Origin: Lachnospiraceae bacterium
GTDB lineage: Bacteria > Bacillota > Clostridia > Lachnospirales > Lachnospiraceae
Assembly (NCBI GenBank): GCA_021772075.1
Contig: JAETNQ010000008.1
Coordinates: 62,001-126,000, forward strand
DNA: 64,000 bases
Reading direction: 5' to 3'
Under the pieces are notes generated by a model. The model was given only the letters and a program-made list of their open reading frames with translations. It had not been told where the DNA came from and made no database searches. Shown in pieces: positions 45,265 to 53,268 of this stretch (position 1 is its first letter; each line of letters begins with the position of its first letter). Made by a program: the position numbers and the translations under genes.

Positions 45265-46518
45265 ATGAAGAAAAAAGCGGCAAGGATGGCATGCATAGGT
45301 ATGGCATGCCTTATCCTGTGTTCCCTTTCCGGAAAGGTATATGCTTCTACCATATCCGAAATAAAGAAACAGCAGGAAGAAGACAAGAAAAAATTGAATA
45401 GCGTACAAGGACAGATATCCGGGCTGGAAGGGGAGCAGAGCGGCATCGGCGAGGAAATCGAGGAAATCGATGCGGAGCTGGTGCAGATTATTGCCAGCGT
45501 AGACCTGATCAAAGAAGAGATCGTGGAGAAGGAAGGGCAGATTGAGGAAACGGAGGCGGAATACGAAGTCGCGAAACAGCAGGAAGAAGAACAGTATGAA
45601 ACGATGAAGATCCGCATTAAATTTATGTATGAGCAGGGGGATATTTCCTATGTGCAGCTTTTTATGTCCAGCGAAAGCTTCGCGGATATGCTGAATAAGG
45701 CGGATTATGTGGAACAACTGTATGCGTATGACAGGAAAATGCTGGAGGAGTATCAGGCGGCTAAGGAATATGCGCAGCAGGTGTGGGACAAGCTGGAGGA
45801 GGAAAAGTCGGAACTGGTGGCTTCCCAGCATGAGCTGGAGGAAGAACAGGCATATATGGAAGAACTGCTGGAAGAAAAGAAACAGGAATATGAGAATTAC
45901 AGCGTACAAATAGCCAGGGCGAAACAGGAGGCCGCGGCATACCGGACAAGGATCAAGCAGCAGACAGCCCAGATTAAAAAATTAGAGGAAGAAGAAAGAA
46001 AACGCAGGGAAGAAGAGGAGCGCAGGAGGAAGGAAGAGGAGGAACGCCGGCGAAGGGAAGCGGAGGCGGCTTCTGCTTCAGGGGAAAGCTATGCGTCTTC
46101 ATCGGAATCCGGATCTTCCGGATCTTCCGGTTCTTCTTCCTCCGGCGGCAGCGTCAGCGTCCCCTCAGGCGGAAGCGCCGCCGGTCAGGCGATTGCTTCG
46201 TATGCTTGTCAGTTTATCGGCAATCCTTATGTGGCGGGGGGAACCAGCCTGACGAACGGGGCGGACTGTTCCGGGTTTGTTTGGAGAGTATTTAAAGATA
46301 AAGGTTATACGGTTCCACGTACTTCATGGGAATTGCGCAATGTGGGAACGGAGGTATCCTATTCCAACGCGCAGCCGGGCGATGTTGTATGCTACGCCGG
46401 ACATGTGGGAATATACATAGGAAACGGGAATATAGTTCATGCAAGTACGCCGAAATCGGGGATCAAGATAACGACGGCGACTTATAAGCCGATACTGAGC
46501 GTCAGGAGGGTAGCGTGA
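45265..46518 (+). CDS. Secreted NlpC/P60 peptidoglycan hydrolase with coiled-coil domain
   Basis: Cell-wall endopeptidase, 417 residues. Signal peptide (likely cleaved after KVYAS), a long N-terminal coiled coil (about 30-270, ending in a run of Glu/Arg such as EEERKRREEEERRRKEEEER), a Ser/Gly-rich linker (about 275-310), and a C-terminal NlpC/P60 domain with the catalytic Cys in NGADCSGFVWR and His in GHVGIYIGNGNIVHAS. This layout matches PcsB/CwlO-type hydrolases, which FtsEX often activates. ATG 45265 has AGAGGG close upstream; GTG 45259 is in frame. The stop codon overlaps the first bases of the branched hairpin at 46515. Confidence 0.92.
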   Translation: MKKKAARMACIGMACLILCSLSGKVYASTISEIKKQQEEDKKKLNSVQGQISGLEGEQSGIGEEIEEIDAELVQIIASVDLIKEEIVEKEGQIEETEAEYEVAKQQEEEQYETMKIRIKFMYEQGDISYVQLFMSSESFADMLNKADYVEQLYAYDRKMLEEYQAAKEYAQQVWDKLEEEKSELVASQHELEEEQAYMEELLEEKKQEYENYSVQIARAKQEAAAYRTRIKQQTAQIKKLEEEERKRREEEERRRKEEEERRRREAEAASASGESYASSSESGSSGSSGSSSSGGSVSVPSGGSAAGQAIASYACQFIGNPYVAGGTSLTNGADCSGFVWRVFKDKGYTVPRTSWELRNVGTEVSYSNAQPGDVVCYAGHVGIYIGNGNIVHASTPKSGIKITTATYKPILSVRRVA

Positions 46519-46606
46519 GAAGAACTTCTAATTGCTTTAGCAATTTAAGCTCGCAGCAATGGCTGCGAGCGAAGAAGTTCTAGACTTGCTTCGCAAGTCT
46601 TCTCAC
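46515..46606. repeat. Branched hairpin (nested multi-stem palindrome)
   Basis: 92 nt fold with perfect nested stems. Outer stem GTGAGA (46515-46520)/TCTCAC (46601-46606); second stem AGAACTTCT (46521-46529)/AGAAGTTCT (46573-46581); inside it two hairpins, AATTGC/GCAATT (46530-46545, loop TTTA) and GCTCGCAGC/GCTGCGAGC (46549-46570, loop AATG); beside it AGACTTGC/GCAAGTCT (46582-46600, loop TTC). The outer stem starts in the last codons of the NlpC gene. No stem has a mismatch. It may be a complex terminator, a structured RNA or a small mobile repeat. Confidence 0.85.
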
Positions 46607-46609
46607 GCC

Positions 46610-46668
46610 GAAGAACGCCTAAAAAGCGGCGTTCTTCCCGTTGATGGTTTGTGCCGCCGGGAGGCGGC
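46610..46668. terminator. Two further hairpins in the intergenic array
   Basis: GAAGAACGCC/GGCGTTCTTC around a short A-rich loop, then GCCGCC/GGCGGC around GGGA. Both lie between the branched hairpin and the 3' end of the convergent lipoprotein gene; neither has a long T tract, so terminator function is a guess. Confidence 0.45.
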
Positions 46669-46713
46669 ATAGGGGTGGTGTGAGAAAAACAGATTTGTGC
46701 TGCTGCGAAGTGG

Positions 46714-47649
46714 TCAGTCTTTTGTGCTGTCGTTGGCAGGGGCGCTGTTGATGCCGATGATTCCGAGAATGCCGTCGTCATCGATATCAAAAGTGATATT
46801 GGGGGATCCGTTCCCGCCTAATACGAAACCGGCATCCGTATATTTCAGGTCGAAAAGGTTATAGTTGACGATACGGTTGACCAGCGCTTCGCTGAAGATC
46901 TTTTCGCTGTCGATGACTTCAAATTCGCCCGAGGTATTGATAGGGCCGTCATAATTGCCGGTATCCAAAAAGACGGGGAAATTGGTCAGGTCGGAGAGCG
47001 CTTTCATATCCATTGCCTTTACCGCATTGATGATCTTGATGGCAAAAGCGTACTCTTCTACATAGATGCCTGTGACGAGGCCGCTGTCGGAAATATCCAC
47101 CAGCAGGGCGGTATCGTCCAGAGAGCCGGCATAGGTAAAAGTAGCGATCTGGCCGATTGTCAGATAATACAGGTTGCCGGTGACTCCGCTGTCGGGAATC
47201 GTAAGATAATAGGAAGTCCCGTCCGGGGTCTGGACAGAAACAGAGTATCTCGTGGCATCCAGAACGATTCCGACCAAAGTCCGACGCTCCCCTGCCAGAA
47301 GTTCTTCCTGGGTGGGACGGGAAGGCGTGGACGTCACCGGGGAAGGAATGTCCTCCTGCGCCGGCGCCGTTTCCGGGGAAAGGCCGGCGTCGCTGCCGGA
47401 GTTTTCTTCGCCGGAAGCTTCTGTCGAAGAAGTCCCATCCGCCGAAGTAGCTTCTGAGGATTCTTCTGCATTGTTTTCTGTGCCTTCTGTGCCATTTCCT
47501 CCTGTTTCGTTAGTTTTTGCGCTATTGTCCCCCGCGTTTTCTTCTGCAGCCGCATCCGGCTTCGCATCGGACGCGCCGCATCCGCCCGCAGCAACAAGAA
47601 AGCCTGACATAAGAAGGGCAAATATTTTTCCTGCGTTTTTTTTCATCAT
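46714..47649 (-). CDS. Lipoprotein with acidic linker, unknown function
   Basis: 311 residues: signal peptide with lipobox AAGGC (Cys near residue 24), a low-complexity Ser/Thr/Glu/Asn/Gly linker of about 85 residues, then a globular domain beginning LVGIVLDATRYSVSVQTPDGTSYYL that ends in NITFDIDDDGILGIIGINS. A DIDDDG loop suggests possible metal binding. No enzyme motif is seen. Starts with ATG at 47649 (or the second ATG) on the minus strand with AAGGATG ahead. Divergent from dgt and convergent with the NlpC gene. Confidence 0.75.
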   Translation of the reverse strand: MMKKNAGKIFALLMSGFLVAAGGCGASDAKPDAAAEENAGDNSAKTNETGGNGTEGTENNAEESSEATSADGTSSTEASGEENSGSDAGLSPETAPAQEDIPSPVTSTPSRPTQEELLAGERRTLVGIVLDATRYSVSVQTPDGTSYYLTIPDSGVTGNLYYLTIGQIATFTYAGSLDDTALLVDISDSGLVTGIYVEEYAFAIKIINAVKAMDMKALSDLTNFPVFLDTGNYDGPINTSGEFEVIDSEKIFSEALVNRIVNYNLFDLKYTDAGFVLGGNGSPNITFDIDDDGILGIIGINSAPANDSTKD

Positions 47650-47836
47650 AAGATACCATCCTTTATATTAATTACTGATCAATCCATATACCGTTATGGC
47701 AGATATCAAAATATACCCCGAACTCCATAATTTAATAATATACTATGAAAGGAAAGAATGTCAAATACTTGTGTTTCCTGGCAAAACGTAGTAAAGTCAT
47801 TAATGGTATGTTTTATTTGGAACAGGAGGAAAAGAG

Positions 47837-49249
47837 ATGGAATGGTGGCAGCTTTTATGCGAGGACAGGATCAGGAACTATAGGGCGGGAAGGAGCGCCG
47901 GGGATCTGCGGACAGAGTTTGAAAAGGATTACCACCGTATTATTGGAAGCGCTTCGTTCCGCCGCCTGCAGGATAAGACCCAGGTATTTCCGCTGGATAA
48001 GAGCGATTTTATCAGGACGCGTCTTACCCATTCGCTGGAGGTATCTTCCCTGGCCAAGTCTCTGGGGCAGAATATATCGAGGAAAATCATGCAGGAAATC
48101 GGGGATTCGTCCTTTCAGGAATCTTACCAGGCAGATGTATGCGACATCCTTCAGTGCGCCGGGCTGCTGCATGATATCGGGAATCCGCCTTTCGGGCATT
48201 TCGGGGAGACCGTGATCAGGGAATGGTTTATAAAAAATCTGAAAGGGCTGTGTTATAAGAAGCAGAGCCTGGAAGAATTGCTGCTGCCGCAGATGAAAGA
48301 GGACTTGTATCATTTTGAGGGCAATACACAGGCTCTGCGCCTTGTGACAAAGCTGCATTACCTGGTGGACGAGCATGGGATGAACCTGACGAAAGGGCTG
48401 CTCGGCACGATCATCAAATATCCGGTATCTTCTCTGGAGATCAATGAAGACAGCGGCAATATCAAGGATAAGAAAATGGGGTACTATTATGCGGAGAGGG
48501 AGATTTTTGCGGATCTGCAGCAAAGCCTTGGGACGAACGGGGCAAGGCATCCGCTTTCCTATGTATTGGAAGCGGCGGATGATATCGCCTATTTGACGGC
48601 GGATATCGAAGACGCTTTTAAAAAGGGATGCATTACCTTCGGCCAGCTGGTACAGGAATTGAAGAAATGCGGCGAAGGGGAGAAGGAAGACGGGGAATAC
48701 TTCCGTATGGTAAATGCGCTGGAAGAGAGGTATGGAAAAGCAGTGGAAAGAGGCATTGCCCAGCCGGAGGAACACGCAGTACAGAACTGGATCGTAAGAA
48801 TACAGGCAAAACTGATCGCTTGCGCTACCGATGGTTTTGCGGAGCATTACCGCCAGATCATGGACGGAACTTATGGAAGCGAGCTGCTTTGCGGCACGGA
48901 TGGGGAAAAACTGGCCAATGCCCTGGGAGACATCGCATACCGTTATGCTTTTATATCCCAGCCTATATTGAAGCTGGAAATAGCGGCGGAAAGGATCATG
49001 GGCTTCCTGCTGGAAAAATTTGTGGATGCGGCGATCCTTTATGATACGGACCAAAGAAGAACTCCGGCACAGGAAAAGATGATGGCGCTTGTTTCGGATA
49101 ATTATAAGGCGATCTACCGGATTTATTCCGAAGGAAAAGATGAAACAGAGAAATTGTATCTGCGCCTTTTGCTGGTAACGGATTTTATCTGCGGTATGAC
49201 GGACAGTTATGCGAAAAGGCTGTATCAGGAATTAAACGGAATGATATAA
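47837..49249 (+). CDS. dgt: dGTP triphosphohydrolase-like HD protein
   Basis: HD-domain enzyme hydrolysing dGTP (or other dNTPs) to deoxynucleoside and triphosphate. 470 residues. Seen: FRRLQDKTQVFPL, the metal-binding RLTHSLEVSSLAKSLG with His, and GLLHDIGNPPFGHFGE with the HD pair, then YVLEAADDIAYLTADIEDAFK, which closes the metal site. ATG 47837 has AGGAGGAAAAGAG upstream. The exonuclease gene follows after 19 nt, so the two nucleic-acid-maintenance genes form a unit. Confidence 0.93.
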   Translation: MEWWQLLCEDRIRNYRAGRSAGDLRTEFEKDYHRIIGSASFRRLQDKTQVFPLDKSDFIRTRLTHSLEVSSLAKSLGQNISRKIMQEIGDSSFQESYQADVCDILQCAGLLHDIGNPPFGHFGETVIREWFIKNLKGLCYKKQSLEELLLPQMKEDLYHFEGNTQALRLVTKLHYLVDEHGMNLTKGLLGTIIKYPVSSLEINEDSGNIKDKKMGYYYAEREIFADLQQSLGTNGARHPLSYVLEAADDIAYLTADIEDAFKKGCITFGQLVQELKKCGEGEKEDGEYFRMVNALEERYGKAVERGIAQPEEHAVQNWIVRIQAKLIACATDGFAEHYRQIMDGTYGSELLCGTDGEKLANALGDIAYRYAFISQPILKLEIAAERIMGFLLEKFVDAAILYDTDQRRTPAQEKMMALVSDNYKAIYRIYSEGKDETEKLYLRLLLVTDFICGMTDSYAKRLYQELNGMI

Positions 49250-49268
49250 GGAAAGGGGGAGAAGCGGT

Positions 49269-49967
49269 TTGGCTGTGAGGAACAAAGGAAAACGTTGGAA
49301 TAAATATGTCAAAGACTATGTGGTTTTTGATCTGGAGACGACGGGCATCCATCCGGAGAGGGATGTCATTATCGAGATTTCCGCCGTGCGGGTATGCGAT
49401 GGAAAAGCGGCGGCGGAATATTCCTCGCTGGTGAACCCGAAACGCCATATTCCTGCGGCGGCAACGGCAGTGAACGGGATTACGGATGATATGGTGGCGG
49501 ATGCGCCGGAAATTAAGGAAGCCATGGCCGGATTTATGGATTTTATCGGCGATAGCATATTGGTGGGACATAATATACATACTTTTGATATGAATTTTGC
49601 ATACGACGCGGCATGGCAGGCATTGGGAAAGGAACTGGATAATGATTATATCGATACGCTGTATATGGCGCGGTATTGTCTGCCGGGGCTCGGACATTAT
49701 AAACTGACCGATATTTCGGAATATTTCCATATCAATACGGAAGGCGCGCACCGGGCGTTGAACGACTGCCTGATGAACCAGGGATGCTTTGAAGAATTGG
49801 GGAAGCTCTGGAAAAAACGCAAGGAGGAAAGGGCAGAGGGGAAGGCGGGGGAAACGGGCCTGGAATGCCCAAGATGCGGAGGAATACTGTGCCTGAGAAA
49901 AGGAAAATTCGGGGCATTTTACGGATGTGGAAATTTTCCAGCCTGCCGATATACGAAGAATGCTTGA
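49269..49967 (+). CDS. DEDDh 3'-5' exonuclease with C-terminal topoisomerase-type zinc finger
   Basis: 232 residues. The N-terminal DnaQ-like domain has VVFDLETTGIHPERDVIIEIS (ExoI, Asp and Glu), LVGHNIHTFDMNF (ExoII), and the ExoIII HRALNDC with His and Asp. The C-terminal 35 residues form a single four-cysteine finger, CPRCGGILCLRKGKFGAFYGC with CRYTKNA after it, of the type repeated at the end of DNA topoisomerase I. Combining the two in one short protein suggests a proofreading or repair exonuclease that binds single strands. Start TTG 49269 with GGAAAGGGGGA seven nt upstream; GTG 49275 is the alternative. Confidence 0.87.
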   Translation: MAVRNKGKRWNKYVKDYVVFDLETTGIHPERDVIIEISAVRVCDGKAAAEYSSLVNPKRHIPAAATAVNGITDDMVADAPEIKEAMAGFMDFIGDSILVGHNIHTFDMNFAYDAAWQALGKELDNDYIDTLYMARYCLPGLGHYKLTDISEYFHINTEGAHRALNDCLMNQGCFEELGKLWKKRKEERAEGKAGETGLECPRCGGILCLRKGKFGAFYGCGNFPACRYTKNA

Positions 49968-50061
49968 AAATAAGAGAATATGTATTTATAATAGACCATA
50001 AGGGAATTTTTCTGACAGGGAGGATGTCACTGCGTTCCGGCTTTCGACAAAAAAAGACAAA

Positions 50062-50105
50062 ATGATGCAAAAATGATGCAAATATGATGTGAATATGATG
50101 CATAT
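50062..50105. repeat. Four 11-nt direct repeats upstream of SGNH hydrolase
   Basis: ATGATGCAAAA, ATGATGCAAAT, ATGATGTGAAT and ATGATGCATAT follow each other without gaps, so the ATGATG core recurs every 11 bp, about one helical turn. The array is in the 203-nt gap after the exonuclease gene, 66 nt before the next start codon, and could be a multi-site operator or a bent-DNA element. Confidence 0.75.
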
Positions 50106-50170
50106 AGAGGTTAAAATTTTGTAAAGCATTAACATAAGATGTTTTGTGGATAGAAGGATGGGATGTCGCG

Positions 50171-51214
50171 ATGAAAAAGAACAGATGGAAATACGGAATA
50201 GCGGTCAGTTTGCTAATAGTGGCTGTTGTAGGAGGCTTTGGGATAAACGCTTTGGCGGCAGGAAAGAAGACAGTAAAGGCCGGAGCGGATATCGTGGCGG
50301 GAGCCGGTGAAATAGAAAGCATCAAAATCGTTAAAAATATATATCATGCGGAAGGGGAAGAAGAGGTTCCGAATCAGGCCGAAACAGATCAAGGGACGGC
50401 AGAACCGGGAAGCGGCGAAGAAACGGGGGACGGCAAGGCCGATAACGCGACGGAAGCTTCCGGGGACGGAAAAACGGATGAGGATGATGGAAGCGCTGAA
50501 AGCAGCGAGGCTTCTGAAGAGGAAGCGGGAGAAGAGGCTCAAAGCGGTGAGGATATGGAAGACGGCGAAGAAGGAGAGGTTCTGGAGGAAAACGCGGAGG
50601 AGATCGACGCATATTTTGACGATTCGGTTTTTGTGGGCGATTCCATTATGCTGGGTTTTCGGAATTATGCGATGAAAAGGCAGGATACGTTTTTAAGCCG
50701 GATGGGCTTCCTGGCCGCAGGGAGTTATTCTGCAAATAATGCGCTTTGGGATGTGGATGATGAGAGCGTACATCCGGTATATCAAGGGGAACAGAGACAG
50801 GTATGGGAGTCCATTTCGCTGATGGGAAGCAAAAAGGTATTTCTGATGCTGGGGATGAATGACTTAAATATTACCGGAGTAGAGGGAAGCTGTGAAAAAT
50901 ATGAAGAGCTGATCGGAAAGATTAAAGAAAAAAATCCGGATGCGGAAATTATCATCATGAGCATGACTTATGTATTGAAGGGGAAAGAAACGGGAAAGCT
51001 GGAAAATGATACGATCCGCGAATTTAACGGATTGCTGGAAGCGATGGCTGAGAAGAACGGATGGGGTTATGTGGATGTGGCAGAAGCTCTTGCCGATGAA
51101 AACGGGGATCTGGCGGAGGAATACTGCAGCGACGGTTTCGCCCATCAGAATCCGGAAGCCTATGACGTATGGGTATCGGTATTGAGGAAGTATGCGGATG
51201 AGCATTTGGAGTAA
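50171..51214 (+). CDS. Membrane-anchored SGNH/GDSL hydrolase
   Basis: 347 residues: N-terminal signal/anchor (about 10-30), an acidic low-complexity stretch (about 65-150, rich in Glu, Gly and Asp), then an SGNH esterase-type domain: FVGDSIMLGFRNYAM with the nucleophilic Ser, LMLGMNDLNITG with the Asn of block III, and the C-terminal DGFAHQNPEAYDVW carrying the Asp and His. Likely an extracellular esterase or acyltransferase acting on a surface glycan. ATG 50171 is chosen as the start of the basic, hydrophobic signal; the frame is open to 50144. It opens a four-gene set with DUF4358, MBOAT and DHHW genes. Confidence 0.85.
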   Translation: MKKNRWKYGIAVSLLIVAVVGGFGINALAAGKKTVKAGADIVAGAGEIESIKIVKNIYHAEGEEEVPNQAETDQGTAEPGSGEETGDGKADNATEASGDGKTDEDDGSAESSEASEEEAGEEAQSGEDMEDGEEGEVLEENAEEIDAYFDDSVFVGDSIMLGFRNYAMKRQDTFLSRMGFLAAGSYSANNALWDVDDESVHPVYQGEQRQVWESISLMGSKKVFLMLGMNDLNITGVEGSCEKYEELIGKIKEKNPDAEIIIMSMTYVLKGKETGKLENDTIREFNGLLEAMAEKNGWGYVDVAEALADENGDLAEEYCSDGFAHQNPEAYDVWVSVLRKYADEHLE

Positions 51215-51238
51215 ATAAAAAAGGGAGTGTGGCATTTT

Positions 51239-51754
51239 ATGAAAAAATTTGGAATGAAAACATTATGTGTCTGCATGGCGGCCGCCGCAATGCTGCTGGG
51301 AGGCTGCGGAAAGGCGGAAGAGGCGCCGGCAGCAAATGTGGAACAGGAAAGCGCGGAGGAGACCGTAAGCGCCAGGCCGGTAAAGGATATTTATGAAGAT
51401 ATCAAACAGGCGGTAGAACTCCATTCCCCGGTGGAAATGACGGACAGCTTTATTTCTAATTATTACGGCATTGACCCGGAAAAACTGGAAGAGTACATAT
51501 TCGTGATGTCGGAGGAAGCGACGAGCGCGGAGACCATCGTCATCATGAAAGTAAAAGAGGAAGGGGATGTGGAAAAAATCACCGCGGCGCTTCAGGTAGT
51601 GGTGGACGAAAAACGGGGGGAAATGGAAAATTATCTGCCGGAGCAGTTTGAAATCGTGGATAAGAGTTCCGTAAAATCGAAAGGAAATTATGTATATCTT
51701 GTCATATCCGAATCACAGGATACGATCGTTCGGATGATTGAGGAAGAACTGTAG
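51239..51754 (+). CDS. DUF4358 lipoprotein
   Basis: 171 residues with a lipoprotein signal (lipobox LGGC, Cys about residue 23) and a single small domain containing DIYEDIKQAVELHSPVEM, YYGIDPEKLEEYIF and VEKITAALQVVVDEKRGEMENYLPEQ, typical of the clostridial DUF4358 family. The role is unknown, but the family is often found beside MBOAT/SGNH genes, as here. ATG 51239 follows AAGGGAGTG at a rather long spacing; GTG 51227 is in frame. Confidence 0.8.
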   Translation: MKKFGMKTLCVCMAAAAMLLGGCGKAEEAPAANVEQESAEETVSARPVKDIYEDIKQAVELHSPVEMTDSFISNYYGIDPEKLEEYIFVMSEEATSAETIVIMKVKEEGDVEKITAALQVVVDEKRGEMENYLPEQFEIVDKSSVKSKGNYVYLVISESQDTIVRMIEEEL

Positions 51755-51771
51755 GAAGGGAAGGGTAAAAT

Positions 51772-53205
51772 ATGGTTTTCAGCAGTATTCCGTTTCTGTT
51801 TTTCTTTCTTCCTCTTTGTCTTATTTTATATTATGCGGTTCCCTATGAATGTTTTTCTATAAAGTCATGGAAGAACATGGTATTGCTTGTGTTCAGCCTG
51901 GCTTTTTATGCATGGGGAGAGCCGGTTTACATTTTATTGATGTTTTTTGCGACAGCGGTGGACTATTGCAATGGCAGACTGATGGAGAGGTTCGGAACGA
52001 CGCGGGGCAGACGGAAATTTTTTCTCGTCTGTTCGGTGGCGGTGAATCTTTCCGTGCTTGCTTTTTTTAAATATGCTGATTTTCTCATAGCGACCTTGGG
52101 CGGGATTTTTTCCATACCGTTAAAACCGCTCGGTTTAGGTTTGCCGGTGGGGATCAGCTTTTTTACGTTCCAGACGATGAGCTACAGTATCGACCTGTAC
52201 CGGAAAGAAGTTCCGATGGAGCGGAATTACTTGAATTATCTCACTTATGTTTCCATGTTCCCCCAGCTGGTGGCGGGGCCGATCGTCCGTTACAGCGTGG
52301 TGAATGAGGAACTCCGCACAAGGAGGATCAAAAAGGAAGAAGTGCGGGAAGGATTGTTCCGGTTTATGCAGGGTTTGTTTAAAAAAGTGCTGATCGCGAA
52401 TCAGGCAGGAGCCTTGTGGGAAGAAATACGCATGTTAGAAGCCGGGGAGGCTTCGGTGGCGACGGCATGGCTTGGGGCGGCGGCATTTACTTTGCAGCTT
52501 TATTTTGATTTCAGCGCATACAGCGATATGGCGATCGGCATGGGAAAAATGCTCGGTTTCCATTTCCCGGAAAATTTCAAATACCCGCTTTCTGCGATAT
52601 CGGTGACGGATTTCTGGAGGCGGTGGCATATATCGCTGTCCACATGGTTCCGGGATTATGTTTATATACCGCTTGGCGGGAACCGGAAAGGAACAGCCAG
52701 ACATCTGAGGAATATGCTGGTGGTCTGGTTCCTGACGGGGCTTTGGCACGGGGCGTCCTGGAATTTTGTTCTTTGGGGGCTGTATTACGGAGCGCTGCTG
52801 GCATTGGAGAAGTATGTATGGGGGAAAGCTTTGGATGCGCTTCCGAAGATTGTAAGGCATTGCTATCTGCTGCTTATCGTGGTGGTAGGTTTTGTTATTT
52901 TTGTATTTGATGATATGGGGGCGCTTGGCATTTATTTCCGTTCGATGGCCGGAATGGCGGGAAACAGGCTGTGGGGGGGAGAATGCTTGTGGTATCTGGA
53001 AAATTACATGGCGGTGCTGCTGGCGGCGGCGGTTTTGTCATTTCCGGTATATCCATGGGTAAAAAACAGGATAGGGCGCATGGGGGATAAAGGAAGGACG
53101 GCGGCATCAGCCGTTTCCATGGCAGGATATATATTGCTGTTTTTGGTAACTGTGGCTTTTCTTGTAAACGATACGTATAATCCGTTTTTATATTTTAGAT
53201 TCTGA
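51772..53205 (+). CDS. MBOAT-family O-acyltransferase (AlgI/DltB-like)
   Basis: Polytopic membrane acyltransferase, 477 residues, about 11 membrane segments. Family motifs seen: FFTFQTMSYSIDLYRKE, PQLVAGPIVRY, WRRWHISLSTWFRDYVYIPLGGN and the catalytic His in LTGLWHGASWNFVLWG. Such proteins move acyl groups, usually acetyl, across the membrane to be placed on exported polysaccharide or teichoic acid. GGAAGGG precedes ATG 51772. Partners SGNH (upstream) and DHHW (downstream) make an alginate-acetylation-like set; which glycan is modified cannot be told. Confidence 0.93.
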   Translation: MVFSSIPFLFFFLPLCLILYYAVPYECFSIKSWKNMVLLVFSLAFYAWGEPVYILLMFFATAVDYCNGRLMERFGTTRGRRKFFLVCSVAVNLSVLAFFKYADFLIATLGGIFSIPLKPLGLGLPVGISFFTFQTMSYSIDLYRKEVPMERNYLNYLTYVSMFPQLVAGPIVRYSVVNEELRTRRIKKEEVREGLFRFMQGLFKKVLIANQAGALWEEIRMLEAGEASVATAWLGAAAFTLQLYFDFSAYSDMAIGMGKMLGFHFPENFKYPLSAISVTDFWRRWHISLSTWFRDYVYIPLGGNRKGTARHLRNMLVVWFLTGLWHGASWNFVLWGLYYGALLALEKYVWGKALDALPKIVRHCYLLLIVVVGFVIFVFDDMGALGIYFRSMAGMAGNRLWGGECLWYLENYMAVLLAAAVLSFPVYPWVKNRIGRMGDKGRTAASAVSMAGYILLFLVTVAFLVNDTYNPFLYFRF

Positions 53206-53268
53206 TGGAGAAAAGAAGAACGGAGAAAACCAGGGAACAGAAAGGGCAGGGGAATGGGAGGCGCGAAG

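Noticed and set aside
47855-49054. 399-codon antisense frame in dgt
   Set aside because: Shadow of the codon bias of dgt; the HD-domain motifs lie on the plus strand.
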